Assembly: GCA_019614645.1 (NCBI GenBank)
Contig: JABWDB010000034.1
Coordinates: 1,116,001 to 1,180,000 of the forward strand
Direction of reading: 5' to 3'
Origin: Stratiolaelaps scimitus
Lineage: Eukaryota; Arthropoda; Arachnida; Mesostigmata; Laelapidae
DNA: 64,000 nt
The notes under the pieces are model-generated. The model ran no database searches, had not been told where the DNA came from, and was given only the letters and a program-made list of their open reading frames with translations. The position numbers and the translations under genes are program-made. This document shows positions 12,672-23,652 of this stretch, piece by piece. Positions within the stretch are counted from its first letter, which is position 1. Every line of letters starts with the position of its first letter.

Positions 12672-12774
12672 GCTCAGCCAACATTTAACGTCCACGGTAC
12701 ATGCTGCTTTCGGCATTGATGCTTCATAAGACGGACAACCCCTTTAAATGCAAATGTGCAATGGTGGGGAGACC
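12672..12774 (-). mobile_element. 5'-truncated SINE copy
   Basis: The minus strand keeps the body and tail: GGTCTCCCCACCATTGCACA, AAATGCAAATGTGC on the plus strand, the CTTATGAAGCATCAATGCCG block and CCGTGGACGTTAAATGTTGGCTGAGC. The A and B boxes are missing, the usual 5' truncation from incomplete reverse transcription. Confidence 0.72.
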
Positions 12775-13979
12775 CTTCGCGCGTTGAAATCGAAGGATTA
12801 CCTATACACAATAGCAATATACAAATGCAGAATAGTGATGGCAAACGCAGATGTATATCCAGAGTAAGGCGCAATTAGGTGTACAATTAGGAATAACGGG
12901 TACATCGTCAAGAGGTATATAGGCATACCGTATATTTCTTTGTCAATCGATGATCTTATACCGGAATGGTACCTTACACCAACCACTCGCAGCGACCAGC
13001 AACAACAGCTAACACTCCATTCTATCTCCAATATCAAGCCCATATACCCGCACCGTCACAACAATACAGCAGCACTCAATGAAGGACACGAACGATCTGA
13101 CTGGGAGACGCAGTGCTTGGTTCCTCTACATGCTGGCGCCTCCACAATCGTTTAAACACCAGCGGGAGCACGAGGCGTTTCGTGCTGTTTTGATATGTTA
13201 TACGCTGGTTATAACACACCACAACAAGGTATTGTTGTCTGTCGATTACCCCCTTTGCTAATCGCGTTCATTATCGTGGCTGACTGCATTTCGGATGCTA
13301 TTTCGGATATGACTGCACGGCTCGCTCGCTTCTCGTTCCTGAGTTCTTCGTTCTCAACGATGACAGCACAACGCCTCCCGGTGCCGGTCGGCGGCAGTGG
13401 CGGGGGATTGCCAAGCCATACACATCATCATCGTCTGGTAGCGTCCAGCGAGATGGACACGTCTCGCGAACGACCACCGTGTCGTCTCTTCCAGCGCACG
13501 GAAGCCCCTGACCAACCGTTCCCTGATAGACGGACAGTCAGGCATAGACGCCGCTCACACAGACAGAGAATTGGCCCCGGAAGAGCCCCGACGTTGCTGT
13601 TGTTGTTGTGTGATTCAAGCGGCTGAAGCAGCGATGCTTGCTGGTGCGACGCTGTGGGCAGCTCAGCCGAGGAAAATCAACAGAACGGCCTTGGCCATGA
13701 AATTTCCGCCATCCGTTGCGAGTTGGCAGTTTCCACGTTTTTTCGAATAGGGGGGCGGCGGGGGCGGCGGCGGCAGAGCGCAGGCGGACCGAGGCACGCA
13801 GACACAGGTCAGTCAAAACTGTTTGAACCGACGCAAATGGACGCTACCCACGAGGGATGCTGGCTAGCTTGCCGGATAGACAGTGCTTCATCCTGCTTCG
13901 GCGACCCTGCAGCGGAACAAAAGCGCTTTTCGCTGTCGAGGGGACGAACAACAGTAACTAATCATCACTGACCACTACG

Positions 13980-15758
13980 ACGACGACTGAGCATTTGAGA
14001 GTATCTCCCATGCCGGAACGCATTTTGCCTATTGCTCATGATGGTAATAATAATGATAATCACGCTGGTGCAATTGTGAGCGAGGTGCGTGTGCGTGTGT
14101 GTGTGCACGCGTCTGCGTAAGTAAATGTGCCGTGAAGACTAAATGGATCTATCTTATTCAAAATGTCCTCATCACCAGGCTGGATTTTGCATGCGTTGAA
14201 GTTGAGAGAAACGATTCATAGCGTAGTGAGTACGTTCATATGTTTGCTTTTATTAATTAATTATAACGCGTGCTCTTTTCGTTTGTTTCATGTTGTCTCA
14301 ACTCCTTGTGCATGGCAGTACGGTGTCGTCAAATAAGTACAGTGGCGATACGATTCGGCGCAAGTGGCCCTCGGCGCAGAAATCGTGAGATGAGAACTGA
14401 ATGCTGAAAATGCACGCTGTCCACAAGCGTATTCTACGTCACAAAACCACAGTTCTTCTGTCGTTGGGCTACGAAGAGCAATGTATAGGTTGCACTGCGG
14501 CTTGGTTCGCCCATAAAAATAAAGCGGGGATGAAATGATGCTAACTGGAGATTTCAGAAAAATAATCTACAGAGAGACTGTTGAGACTGTTGTTATATTC
14601 ACATGTGTCTAGAGCCAGCAGTCATATATTTATATATATATATATATATATATCGGGCCGTATCAGCATAATCGCTAACGACCATGGGTTAACCAGATCG
14701 ATTTCCCTTGGGGGCTCTGTTGTTGCGATTTCGATATTCAACAACTTGAGAACCGGCTATCTCGAGGGGAGGACGTTATCGATTCCCACACCCCCGTACG
14801 CAACTTTGCCGGACATTAACGGAACGAACAATGTCCTCAGAGAACGCTTATGGTATAGCTGATATATCAATAATTTGACCTATATCAATCAGCCACAAAT
14901 AATGTCGCAGAAAATACCGAAATAAACACATGAATGTCAATATCTACACCGTAACTTTTGTACGGCGCCGTTATACAATATGAGATCACCATCTGTCAAA
15001 TGATATCCGGCACGGTGCCTAATGATTTCCAGAATCACCAAAACCCCGAATTGCCGGATATTGTTCGATAATACCTCGAATATTGGGTCGGATACGTTTA
15101 CAGAACGTAATCTCAGGTTCGCCTAATCTTAAGCCTAACCTGATGCGGTTCATTGTCGTATCTTGACGTTAGGCCGCGTCATCATATTCTAACCTAGAGA
15201 TTTTTTAAAGCGTCTCGAATATGTATGAACGTCCCCCGTCCAGAGTGATTATTAGCTGATGCATTTAAATTGACTTAATTAAATGCATGAATTAAACGTC
15301 TCTAATTACTTGTTTTGATTAGCTAGTGACAAGAAAAAGCTGGCCCGACACAAGCAGGCATATGAACCTATATTTCTGGTAAGACAACCATACATGTGTA
15401 ACGCAAAATAAAACATATCATCATGATATATATATATATTATAATATTATACAGTAGTAAATATGTATAACACCTCCTAATACCTCCTTAAAAGGGATAA
15501 TTCCCCTTTCACAGGGCCTCTAACTCCTGCGTAGGGCCTGCATTGGGTAGCATTTCGAATGTTGCCTTCTACAAAAATGTTCTACCTATTCATTATACGT
15601 ATCGTTATATACGGCTAACACCCCCAACCATTTTACATACCGCAAAAATTGGCGGGTGCACACGATTTTTCATCTCGCTTCGACCACTCCGACGCCAGCA
15701 TTATTTCCAATATAGATAAAATGAAATTAACCTCCCTTTCGAGACCTTTCTACCAGAT

Positions 15759-15789
<31 letters not shown>

Positions 15790-16400
15790 ATATATGGTAC
15801 TTCAATTTTATTGTTATTCGACAGAACCCGTTTGACCAGCTGTGACGGCACAGCTGTCAACAAGGCAACGGACGATCTATCGATCTTTCTATAAGCGTCT
15901 CTCCAGATCCGCACACGGTTGCCTCCTCAGCGGCGGTTCGTCCATTCCACCAACCGGCGGCACATTCGACAGCCCCCGCTAATACCCGAGGTGGCGGAGC
16001 GCGGCGCGCACTATGCACACGACGATATAATCTGTGCTGAAGAAAAACGCTCGGCGCGACCCGTGAGCTGTGAAAGAAGAAATCGAGCGCGAATCGAGAA
16101 AATATGACATGGACAAAAGTGGTCAGGGCGCCAGCGTATAATAATAATAATAATAATAAATAATATGCATTTCGTATGTCGCTGACAGGGAAGGGGTCGT
16201 AATTCGCTCACTGCGTCCATAGCGGTCATACGTGCGCCGTCTGTCCACCGTGCCCTCCACCGGCAGTGGACAGAGGCGCAACAGCGGCGTCTTCGGCTCG
16301 CGATCACGGTCTCTGCCCACGGACAAGATCGAGTTGAAAGGATCTTTCACCTATTGTCGTCAGGGGCCACCGTCACCAGGGGAACTCGGACGCAGTCTGA
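13980..16400. other. Non-coding, AT-leaning
   Basis: (TA)n at 14631-14653, 15428-15440 and 15760-15796, an (AAT)n at 16138-16160 and the inverted repeat at 15259. Only short open frames. Confidence 0.55.
15259..15288. repeat. 10 bp inverted repeat in an AT-rich TAATTA cluster
   Basis: ATGCATTTAA (15259-15268) is exactly inverted as TTAAATGCAT (15279-15288). Around it lie TTAGCTGATGC, TTAATTAAA, CTAATTAC and GATTAGC, core motifs for homeodomain and POU proteins. Confidence 0.6.
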
Positions 16401-16459
16401 GGTTGTTGTGATTAGCGTTTGTGTGTGATTCGTTGCCGTCAACAGCAACAGACGTGACG

Positions 16460-16783
16460 ATGGGTGATTATGTCTTCAGCAGCGCGAGTTGTTGCCACAA
16501 CTCTGCTGTATTTGCTCTGTGTGCATGTGTGTGTGTGTGTGTGAGAGAGATACACTGTGGGATACGTATGCGCGCAACTGATTTATCGAATAATCGTGAT
16601 AACCAGACTACTAACGAGAAGAGTACGATGGACGTTGAAACGGACGAAATCTCATCCCGTGAAAGAAAAAGCGCTGGCCTGACAGTACAAGACCAAGCAG
16701 CAACAGCAGAGACGGTTATCACCGTTCAATACGTTATCTGGAGCATTTTGGCTTCCCGAGCACATTGCGAGGGGTCCGCTTAG
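16460..16783 (+). CDS. Hypothetical 107-codon open frame
   Basis: ATG in context GTGACGATGG opens MGDYVFSSASCCHNSAVFAL, then a Cys/Val run made by a (TG)n microsatellite, then a polar segment (MRATDLSNNRDNQTTNEKST, MDVETDEISSRERKSAG) and a short hydrophobic end. The polar part is protein-like with varied codons. The microsatellite inside argues against a conserved protein. No family was recognised. Confidence 0.2.
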   Translation: MGDYVFSSASCCHNSAVFALCACVCVCVREIHCGIRMRATDLSNNRDNQTTNEKSTMDVETDEISSRERKSAGLTVQDQAATAETVITVQYVIWSILASRAHCEGSA

Positions 16784-17175
16784 ACCAGACTGCCTGGTAC
16801 CTACCTCTTCGCGTTCCAGAGCAGATCGCAGCAAACACCAACGGTGTACAGCTGCGGCAGCGCAACAGGAACATATCTATCAACACATATATACATATAT
16901 ATATATATATGCCGATAAACAAGCAACGAATTCCAGTGTCCATTTTTTGCCGTTCGCGGCGTACGCTCGTAGCTAGCGCTGATAGGGTCCCGGGACGTTC
17001 TCACGGGACCCCGAAATAGCAATACTATTATTAGATATTCAAGCGCTTTTCAACGTGTTGTTTTTTGCCTGTAGTAACGGCAGGCATTGTTTCCAAAGTG
17101 GAAATAGCCCTTCGTGGTAACAAGAACGAAAGCTTCATTAGAACGAATAAATGGGCGTTTTCTTCTGTCTTTATT

Positions 17176-17535
17176 TTAAATATGAATTCCGGCGGCCCTG
17201 CTTGAATCAGCTGAATATCTGTGGCTGTACACTGCTCGCGTAGATGACAGTGAGAGTCGAACCTGCGGGCCCACTTGCGATATGTTGCTACGCTCAGCCA
17301 TAACAGTTTTGGGCATTCTTCGCTTGGCTAAATAAATCAGCGCTTTCGTCGTGAATGTCTCTCGACGGCGAGTACCACTCATCGTCAGCCATCGCACAAT
17401 GCAACTGTTGCACGTGGCACTGAGGGGTTCCTGAGGTTCAGGGGTAAAATATGTGAACACATCTAGCTGGTACGTGAGCCCACGCTCTCTGCGGCAGTCA
17501 CTAGCTGCGGCTGGTCCACGTGGCAAGCAACGCAT
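17176..17535 (-). CDS. Hypothetical 119-codon open frame
   Basis: It starts at an ATG (MRCLPRGPAAASDCRRERGL) and is free of simple repeats. The centre reads LDVFTYFTPEPQEPLSATCN and the end is Ser/Arg-rich. Codon use is varied. No domain, signal peptide or splice evidence. A B-box-like GGTTCGACTC lies within it (near 17252), so part could instead be decayed tRNA-like sequence. Confidence 0.2.
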   Translation of the reverse strand: MRCLPRGPAAASDCRRERGLTYQLDVFTYFTPEPQEPLSATCNSCIVRWLTMSGTRRRETFTTKALIYLAKRRMPKTVMAERSNISQVGPQVRLSLSSTRAVYSHRYSADSSRAAGIHI

Positions 17536-17599
17536 CGCGCCGTGTAAGGTTAATATATCTATATAAATATATTAACCATACACCGTACGTATGTATATG

Positions 17600-18036
17600 T
17601 ATATTTTTGCAAAATTTGCGATTTTTGTTTAATTGAAACTGTTGCTGTGTAATAATAATAATAGTTCTTAGTAGTACTAATAATCATCAACAGCAGCATC
17701 ATTAGCAGCAGCAGCATCATCATCGCCAGATATGCCGCAAATTTACTTCATCGTCGTTGTTAAAAGTCAGAAAATACAGCGTACATACTAATGACTTACG
17801 ATTAGATTCCGATTTAGATTAGAAGATAATGAATATGTTGCTGTTCAAGTAACAGTAGTCGTGTGGTGATAGTTCGATGAGCAAATAACGCTCACTGAAG
17901 CAATCACCCGGAGAGTGGAACAGGGCAGCCGCGAAGCCGAACGCGTCCACGCCCATCCCAAGTACGCACACCAGAGCCACAGAGAATAAACGATATACCC
18001 ATACATATAGACATGCGTCCAGAGTCTGCAGTCATC

Positions 18037-18068
<32 letters not shown>

Positions 18069-18480
18069 GTCGTCGAGTAATTCATTCGAGCAGACGGGAC
18101 ACGTTTCTGTTCGGAGCTTCTGCTAATTCTTCTGCATTGGACTGAAGCCAATGGACATTTGCTCCAGCGAAGACGTCGATTACTATTACCATCATCATTA
18201 TTATTGTTGCAACAGCAGCAGCAGCACCAATCGATTTTGACTTAGACATACTTAGAAGCATTGTAACGGCACCACCCCGCCACTCGCTGCTGGTAACGAA
18301 CGAAACACCGAACCAAGAGCATCTATGGAGAATAATGGCACGTTATTAATCCCTAGTCATATTCGAATTTAACCTGCAATTTTCTGAGCGTAATAAGCAA
18401 TTAACCGAACAAAAATCAACGACCACTATTCATGCTGTTTCTTTCGACCACTCGAAATTCGGCGGCCGTCAGCGCTCACC
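17600..18480. other. Non-coding, simple repeats
   Basis: Scattered CAG/CAT triplets (17690-17720, 18190-18225) and a (TA)n at 18036-18068. No open frame of note. Confidence 0.55.
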
Positions 18481-18541
18481 GATTCGAGGCCTGGAGGCTC
18501 CAGGGGTCTTCGGGGCAGCGGGCCAGCGCGGGCGTGTTACA

Positions 18542-18556
18542 ATGGCCGACATAAAG
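18542..18556 (+). CDS. Candidate first coding exon (MADIK) with consensus donor
   Basis: TTACAATGGCCGACATAAAG|GTAAGTCAC combines an animal-type start context (purine-poor but ACAATGGC) with a perfect donor, so the exon codes only MADIK. The 70 bp upstream are GC-rich and could be leader sequence. Very short first coding exons are common in arthropod genes with long introns. Nothing downstream confirms it. Confidence 0.3.
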
Positions 18557-19053
18557 GTAAGTCACTATTGGAAGCACGGAACCGTCAAAAATATGATCTG
18601 GAAACATGTGGACGCATGTGACATGTCGATCATGAACAGATCGTTATTGACAATGAATGGCTCTGCCTGCTATTATAATATTACACAACTCGTGTGAATA
18701 AAAAAAGAAGAATGGCTCTGCCTGCCACAATCCTCGTCCCCGTCAATTGTTCTTCATCTGCTATAATCAATGGCCACTATATGAATCGCCACCCGCAGTG
18801 AACTGTGACTGCACGAAATGAAGCGCGCCTCTTTTTGTTCTAATTGTCGCTCGGTCCGTACGCATGAAAAAGCGCAGACGACGCGTGTAGGGATTATTTG
18901 TTTAAGAGTTTATAATTTTTGTGCATAGTTATTAGTTGGACCGTTGTCAACTTCTTTATTGCACCTCCCATTCCCCTCTTAACCTGACGACCTATGGAAG
19001 GTCGGCGGTGGTGGTCACATAGGGATCTCGTATGCTGCCAGGACGTCAAGCCT

Positions 19054-19246
19054 CCGGGTGGGGTGATGGATGCATTCGTGTGCGCCTATGATAAAATCGG
19101 AAATGCAATACTTGTATGCATAGAAAAGGTACCGGGTTCGATCTCCCGGTACCGTTGGACATTTTCATTTAAACAGGTCCGTATTACGAAGCAATGCGAA
19201 ATGTCCAATTCAGTGGACGTCAAACGTCTAACGCTGAGAGTCGGCC
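19054..19246 (+). mobile_element. tRNA-derived SINE, diverged copy with intact T-arm
   Basis: The head GGGTGGGGTGATGGATGCATTCG is followed by about 45 bp that match poorly. Then comes a perfect T-arm-like hairpin, GGTACCGGGTTCGATCTCCCGGTACC, with B box GGTTCGATCTC at 19136-19146. The body (ACATTTTCATTTAAACAGG, GTATTACGAAGCAATGCG) and a decayed 3' domain (GTGGACGTCAAACGTCTAACGCTGAGAGTC) follow. Confidence 0.68.
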
Positions 19247-19953
19247 GAGGACGAACAGGCTGCCACGACATCGGCTGGACGACGATAGTGTCCACCGACG
19301 GCAGCAGATGCTTCTGCCGTTCCCGTGACGGCAGCGGCGGCAGCTTCTTCGTAATTGCACCCGAATCTGGCCCAATAAATGTTCTCCATCTCACTTAATC
19401 TATCCCCCCCCCCTGAAGACCCCCTGCCATCGGCCCGCGAACATCTGATTGTCTTAATGCCGAGGCTCCCATACCGCGAGCGTGGTGTTCCCACCAACGC
19501 GCCAGGCTTGCCATTCAACGCGGCCCGCGTCTCATCTGGCATCATCTCCTCGGCCGTTTACGCCGCCGTCCCACCCACATCAGGCTATTGCACACACACT
19601 GCTGTCGTGTAGTCTGCCACAGCAGCATAGATCTGCTCGACTTCACCACGAGCACCACAATGGCAACAGCGACTACACAGCGACTACGATCGCGAACGGC
19701 GAAAAAGGCGTACGACTGAGTGAGAGTACAGCACACATAGAAACGACATCGGTTTCACGGCGATAAACGCTGACCGCTTTTTTCTGTTTTGCCGCGCCTC
19801 GCTCGCAATGGCGATGGTGCTGGGTTGACGCGAGCGCACGACGACACGACCCGTTCGTACGTCGCCGCACGTGCGCCGCTAGACACCGATCAGGGCGACC
19901 CTTAATGCAGGATGCACTTAGCACTCGTGGCATGAGTATTTTCTAGCACTTAC

Positions 19954-20047
19954 AGCGCCCATTACATTCTCCGTTTTCGATAACTCGTTGTTGCTGCTGC
20001 TGCCGCCGTTGGCGCTGTCGGCCTGCTCCGACGATTCTCTCGGACCA
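19954..20047 (-). CDS. Candidate internal exon, Ser/Asn-rich
   Basis: The minus strand shows an acceptor CAGCTTTGCGTGCAG, then 94 nt open in the frame GPRESSEQADSANGGSSSNN followed by ELSKTENVMGA, and then a donor GGCGCT|GTAAGTGC. Codon choice is varied and GC-ended. The composition (polar, serine and asparagine runs) is typical of disordered linkers in arthropod regulatory proteins. A second frame over the same bases is also open, so the phase is not certain. No domain is visible and the flanking exons were not found. Confidence 0.4.
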
Positions 20048-20500
20048 CTGCACGCAAAGCTGTGCACGTTTGTAACTCGTCGTATCGTAAAGCGAAGTGT
20101 GAAACTCTGAATGAGCAGAATCCAATTCGGCGTATGGGGATTCTGCGGCCAGCGCGCCGACTCCGATGATCCGACCCAGACGAAAGTAAGGCAAGCGGGA
20201 GCGAGAGAACACACCAAAGAGATGTCAAACGAAGCAGCAAGGAGTCGTCGGGCGCGGGAGAGGCAGAGTCCTTATCTCTGTCCATTGCTACTAGCAGGCA
20301 CCACCATTGCTTCGACTATGACAATGTGTGAAATAACGGCCATTACATACACACATATATATATATATATATAAGAAAACCCAGAACAGAATACAACACA
20401 AGTGGTGTGGACCTATCAGCAACAACAAGAACAAAAGAGAAGCAGCACAAGGGGCCACATAGCGGTTCGCTTTGAAACGGGAAAAAATAACAACGGTACT

Positions 20501-21019
20501 ATGCGAACTGGCAGAGCAACTGCGTCCAATAGCAGCAGCAACAGCAGCAGCTCTCAGATTGCCGCGTCCCAGCTCATCCCAGCCCAGTTAGAGACAACAA
20601 CGGCAACGCTCGGGCTTGCCTTCGCGGCGGACGCAATACGCTGGTTCGTCCGTATCGGCCGTACATGGCTTGCTCATTTGCCGTCTGCACCGTCGCGGCA
20701 TCCCTTGTACAGACGCTGGGCGCTGGCAGCTGTCTGCCGACGTCACCATCGGCATCACTATTTATCAATAGTAACAGTGTTGCTGCTGCCGTTGTTGTTG
20801 TTCGGTGGTGGGGTGGCGTCGACAGCGAAAGACCGGGACAAAATCGTCTGGCAACCAGCCTATTCGACGAGGATAGCGAGCGTGGATCGCTGGCGGACTG
20901 GCGGACTTTGTCGACTTCAGCTGAAAATACCGCGCAAATTTTCGTCGCTCCACGTCGACCCTCGCTCCAGTCGCTACCGCCACTACGATACTAGCACTGT
21001 TGTGCCGTTACAGAAGTAA
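20501..21019 (+). CDS. Hypothetical 172-codon open frame with one hydrophobic segment
   Basis: An ATG opens MRTGRATASNSSSNSSSSQI. Further on there is an Arg/His-rich stretch, one possible membrane segment (YLSIVTVLLLPLLLFGGGVA, made partly by a GTT array) and a basic tail. A second plus frame (20665-20994, ending RRPSLQSLPPLRY) is open over the same bases and looks equally protein-like. At most one is real. Confidence 0.2.
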   Translation: MRTGRATASNSSSNSSSSQIAASQLIPAQLETTTATLGLAFAADAIRWFVRIGRTWLAHLPSAPSRHPLYRRWALAAVCRRHHRHHYLSIVTVLLLPLLLFGGGVASTAKDRDKIVWQPAYSTRIASVDRWRTGGLCRLQLKIPRKFSSLHVDPRSSRYRHYDTSTVVPLQK

Positions 21020-21429
21020 AAGCAACAACAGCATCACAGAAGATTTAATCATCGAAATTTCATGAGACCAACCATATACGGGTTTCGGCGAGCGACCACT
21101 CCATGTGTGTGTCTATGGTCGGCGTGCGGCGATTACGCTACCGCCGTGGTCGCCGCCGACGACGACGACGACAACATACAACAAGTGGCCAATACAACAA
21201 CGAGTTGATCAAGCTACTGACCGGCGACAAAGTGTGCCACAAAATGAGCGCGTGGACTAACGGCCTAAGACGACAAGAGTGTCCGCGCTGCCCTCCGATG
21301 GCTCGAGGCATCGGAAGCTTCTCCACCGCCGCCGCTGTCGTGAAGAGCGATCGGCTTTATCCCGCCGACCGTCGGAGTCGCCATTGGCCGTTCGTCCAAT
21401 GGCGGTCCCGTGGACGTTGACGTTTTAAG

Positions 21430-22240
21430 GCCGAGAGTCCGCCCGAGAGAGAGAGTTCAGGCTTGGTTAGTAAAGCAAACAGCAACACATCGGCATATAT
21501 GTCTTCCGAGGATGAGTCGCAGCACGATACGAAAGTGTGATCGTTAGAAACAGCTAATAGTCATGTGATAGTCTCACTCAGGGTCAACTTTTAGTTATTA
21601 TACGAGTCACCGTGAATATGATTCGGTTATACTATTCGGAGACGAAATAAGAGGAATTGTTGAAATTTGTTGTAGTTTTAATTATCGTGTTCGTTGACGA
21701 ATGCACCGAATAATTACACTGATATTAAGAGAATAACGGGATCGCCGCGTGGACGAAATAGGTTGGTGCTGGTGGCAAAGCTGGGTCGTTGTCATATCGA
21801 AATCAAGTGAATTGTCACTTGCGTTGAACAATTACGAACGTCCATATGGACGTTTGTGTCCGCACGGTTACGGATCCTCATTATCGGCGTGCCCCATTGA
21901 GATCTGATGATTCTCTGCCTGAACATTGACAACTCCATACCGTCCCGTTTCCCTTGGCCCAGCCAACGTCCTCAGTAGTATTATAATTAACAACTGTAAA
22001 AAGATATAATCGATTACACGCGATCTTGTTACCAGATCAGCCACTCCTGTAGTCAACGCTTGTATAAGAGATCCAGTATGTTTGTGAGCCCGTATATATA
22101 TAAATATATCTATATATACATTTGCAAGCATTTATAATATTCTAGCACCAGTCAACGTTTTACCGAGATTGATAGCTCGCATTGTCGAAATGGGCTGTCG
22201 TGTCGACAGAAGCACACACAGCTGCTACTATTAAATGAAC
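21430..22240. other. Nothing recognised
   Basis: No repeats beyond a short TATA-rich stretch near 22093-22120 and no convincing open frame. Confidence 0.5.
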
Positions 22241-22424
22241 ATGTTTGCATGCTTTTCAAGTAAGGGCGTACATGTCATTGCAAGAAACTGTAAGAAACGA
22301 ATCAATCAATCAATCAACTAGCCAATCAAGCAACGGGTGTGCTATATCATCACATGCTATTGTACTTCGTGGTCAAAAAGTGCCGCCTAATTTTTCGACG
22401 ACAACGATCTCTTTCTTATACCAG

Positions 22425-22446
22425 GACTTTTGCCTAGAACCGAAGG
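22425..22446 (+). CDS. Possible micro-exon of 22 nt
   Basis: ATCTCTTTCTTATACCAG is a strong acceptor. It is followed 22 nt later by AAGG|GTGAGC. The frame DFCLEPK is open. The size is near the lower limit of what spliceosomes handle without help, so this may be chance. Confidence 0.16.
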
Positions 22447-22708
22447 GTGAGCTGAATGCAACCGGGATGCAGCTCGGTTTTGCAGGACGTTTTCCTGGAC
22501 ACGAGTGAATCCTGCCTGCGGCACCTAGCCTCGATCAGGCCCACTCATACCAATGCTCTCGATCGCATGTTCTCGGCGAGTCCGATGCTCAGCAATACAG
22601 CATAGGGTGGTCAACAGCAATCAGTAGCAGCGTAGTAACGGCAACGCGTGGTCGATCAACCTTTTCGCCGCCAGCCGGTCGTTTGAGATCGATACGATAA
22701 TTACTTAC

Positions 22709-22834
22709 GAATTTGTCTGTTAGCTCGGCCTCGACTACATCATCGGCTCCTTTGATATTTACTGGTGTTTCTTTGGAGATTTTTTGTTTTCTGTTATGTT
22801 TTTGATGTTCGCCGGACTCGCCTTTTTTCGACAT
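22709..22834 (-). CDS. Candidate coding exon ending in a strong splice donor
   Basis: From an ATG at 22832-22834 the minus strand reads 42 codons, beginning MSKKGESGEHQKHNRKQK and ending VVEAELTDKF. It then meets a textbook donor, TTC|GTAAGTAATT, at phase 0. The peptide is very polar and charged (many Lys, Glu, Asp) and has no simple-repeat origin, unlike most open frames here. The frame is also open a little upstream (VDTSSLDH before the Met). It could therefore be an internal exon using an acceptor near 22852 (TGCGGCCGTAG) instead of a start exon. No family was recognised. The next exon downstream was not found. Confidence 0.42.
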
Positions 22835-23274
22835 ATGATCCAAAGAGCTCGTATCTACGGCCGCAGGACAACATAGCGGAAATGGCTGACGTCAAAGAGA
22901 GCTTCCTGCCGAGGCTAGTACGCGAGGACACACCAGTTGCGTGTAGGCCCGCCTTGCTATATCGAGCAAAAGGGCCCAGGTACGGCTCTGACGTGTTTTA
23001 AGGACTTTTAAAGCGTCGCCTTAGAAAGCAAAGCATAGCCTCCACGGGGCGGTCTCAATCAGCCCCATAGCCGCCAGCCAGCCGGCTGGCAGCCGCATAA
23101 GGTCAGTCCTCCTGTCGAGATGTGTACTTTTTTGTGCTTACTCCAATTTGTCTCCCCGATTTCCGTTTGATTTCCGCGTACTTTCCGCTCTACGGTAGAG
23201 GAAAAACAATGCTCTGGAGCATTGACCACCGATTCGTGTCCGATTGGTCAGTTACTATCGAAGTCAACAAACGA

Positions 23275-23652
23275 TCAGCAGCAACAGCAGCAGCGGCAAT
23301 AGTATAGGCCTTTCGGAGCTGTTCGTTGTTTGCCTGCCTCGTCATTACCGGCAACGTCATCGTCGTAAGTCCCCATGTTCTTGATTACTCCTTCTATTTT
23401 GATATTCTTGACCACATCTCCTAACCTCGAGCCGATCAACGGCCGAGCACAGCCGAACGTATCAGCCGTCAATGGCTCGCTACAATCAAACGGCATTTGT
23501 ACAACGTTCGTTCGTCCCTGACGTTCTCCGAGAGGTTTCCGAGGCGCCCTGAGACCATACGGTTCCCCTTTATCGAGCCACGGGATCGCCTCACGTTTGC
23601 ATCTTCCGGGGACCTTTTCGCGTCGACGTCCCCGAGGACGCAGCGATCCCAT
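23275..23652 (-). CDS. Hypothetical 125-codon open frame upstream of the 22.8 kb exon
   Basis: An ATG opens MGSLRPRGRRREKVPGRCKR. The middle (SEPLTADTFGCARPLIGSRL, GDVVKNIKIEGVIKNMGTYD) looks like ordinary protein with mixed codons. The end is a Cys run read from a CAG/CTG repeat and cannot be trusted. It lies on the same strand and about 440 bp upstream of the candidate exon at 22709-22834, so both could belong to one gene. This link is inference only. Confidence 0.25.
   Translation of the reverse strand: MGSLRPRGRRREKVPGRCKREAIPWLDKGEPYGLRAPRKPLGERQGRTNVVQMPFDCSEPLTADTFGCARPLIGSRLGDVVKNIKIEGVIKNMGTYDDDVAGNDEAGKQRTAPKGLYYCRCCCCC

Noticed and set aside
17238..17340. tRNA-like A and B boxes on the minus strand (GGCTGAGCG ... 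GGTTCGACTC)
   Set aside because: The T stem and acceptor stem do not pair, and an open protein frame covers the site.
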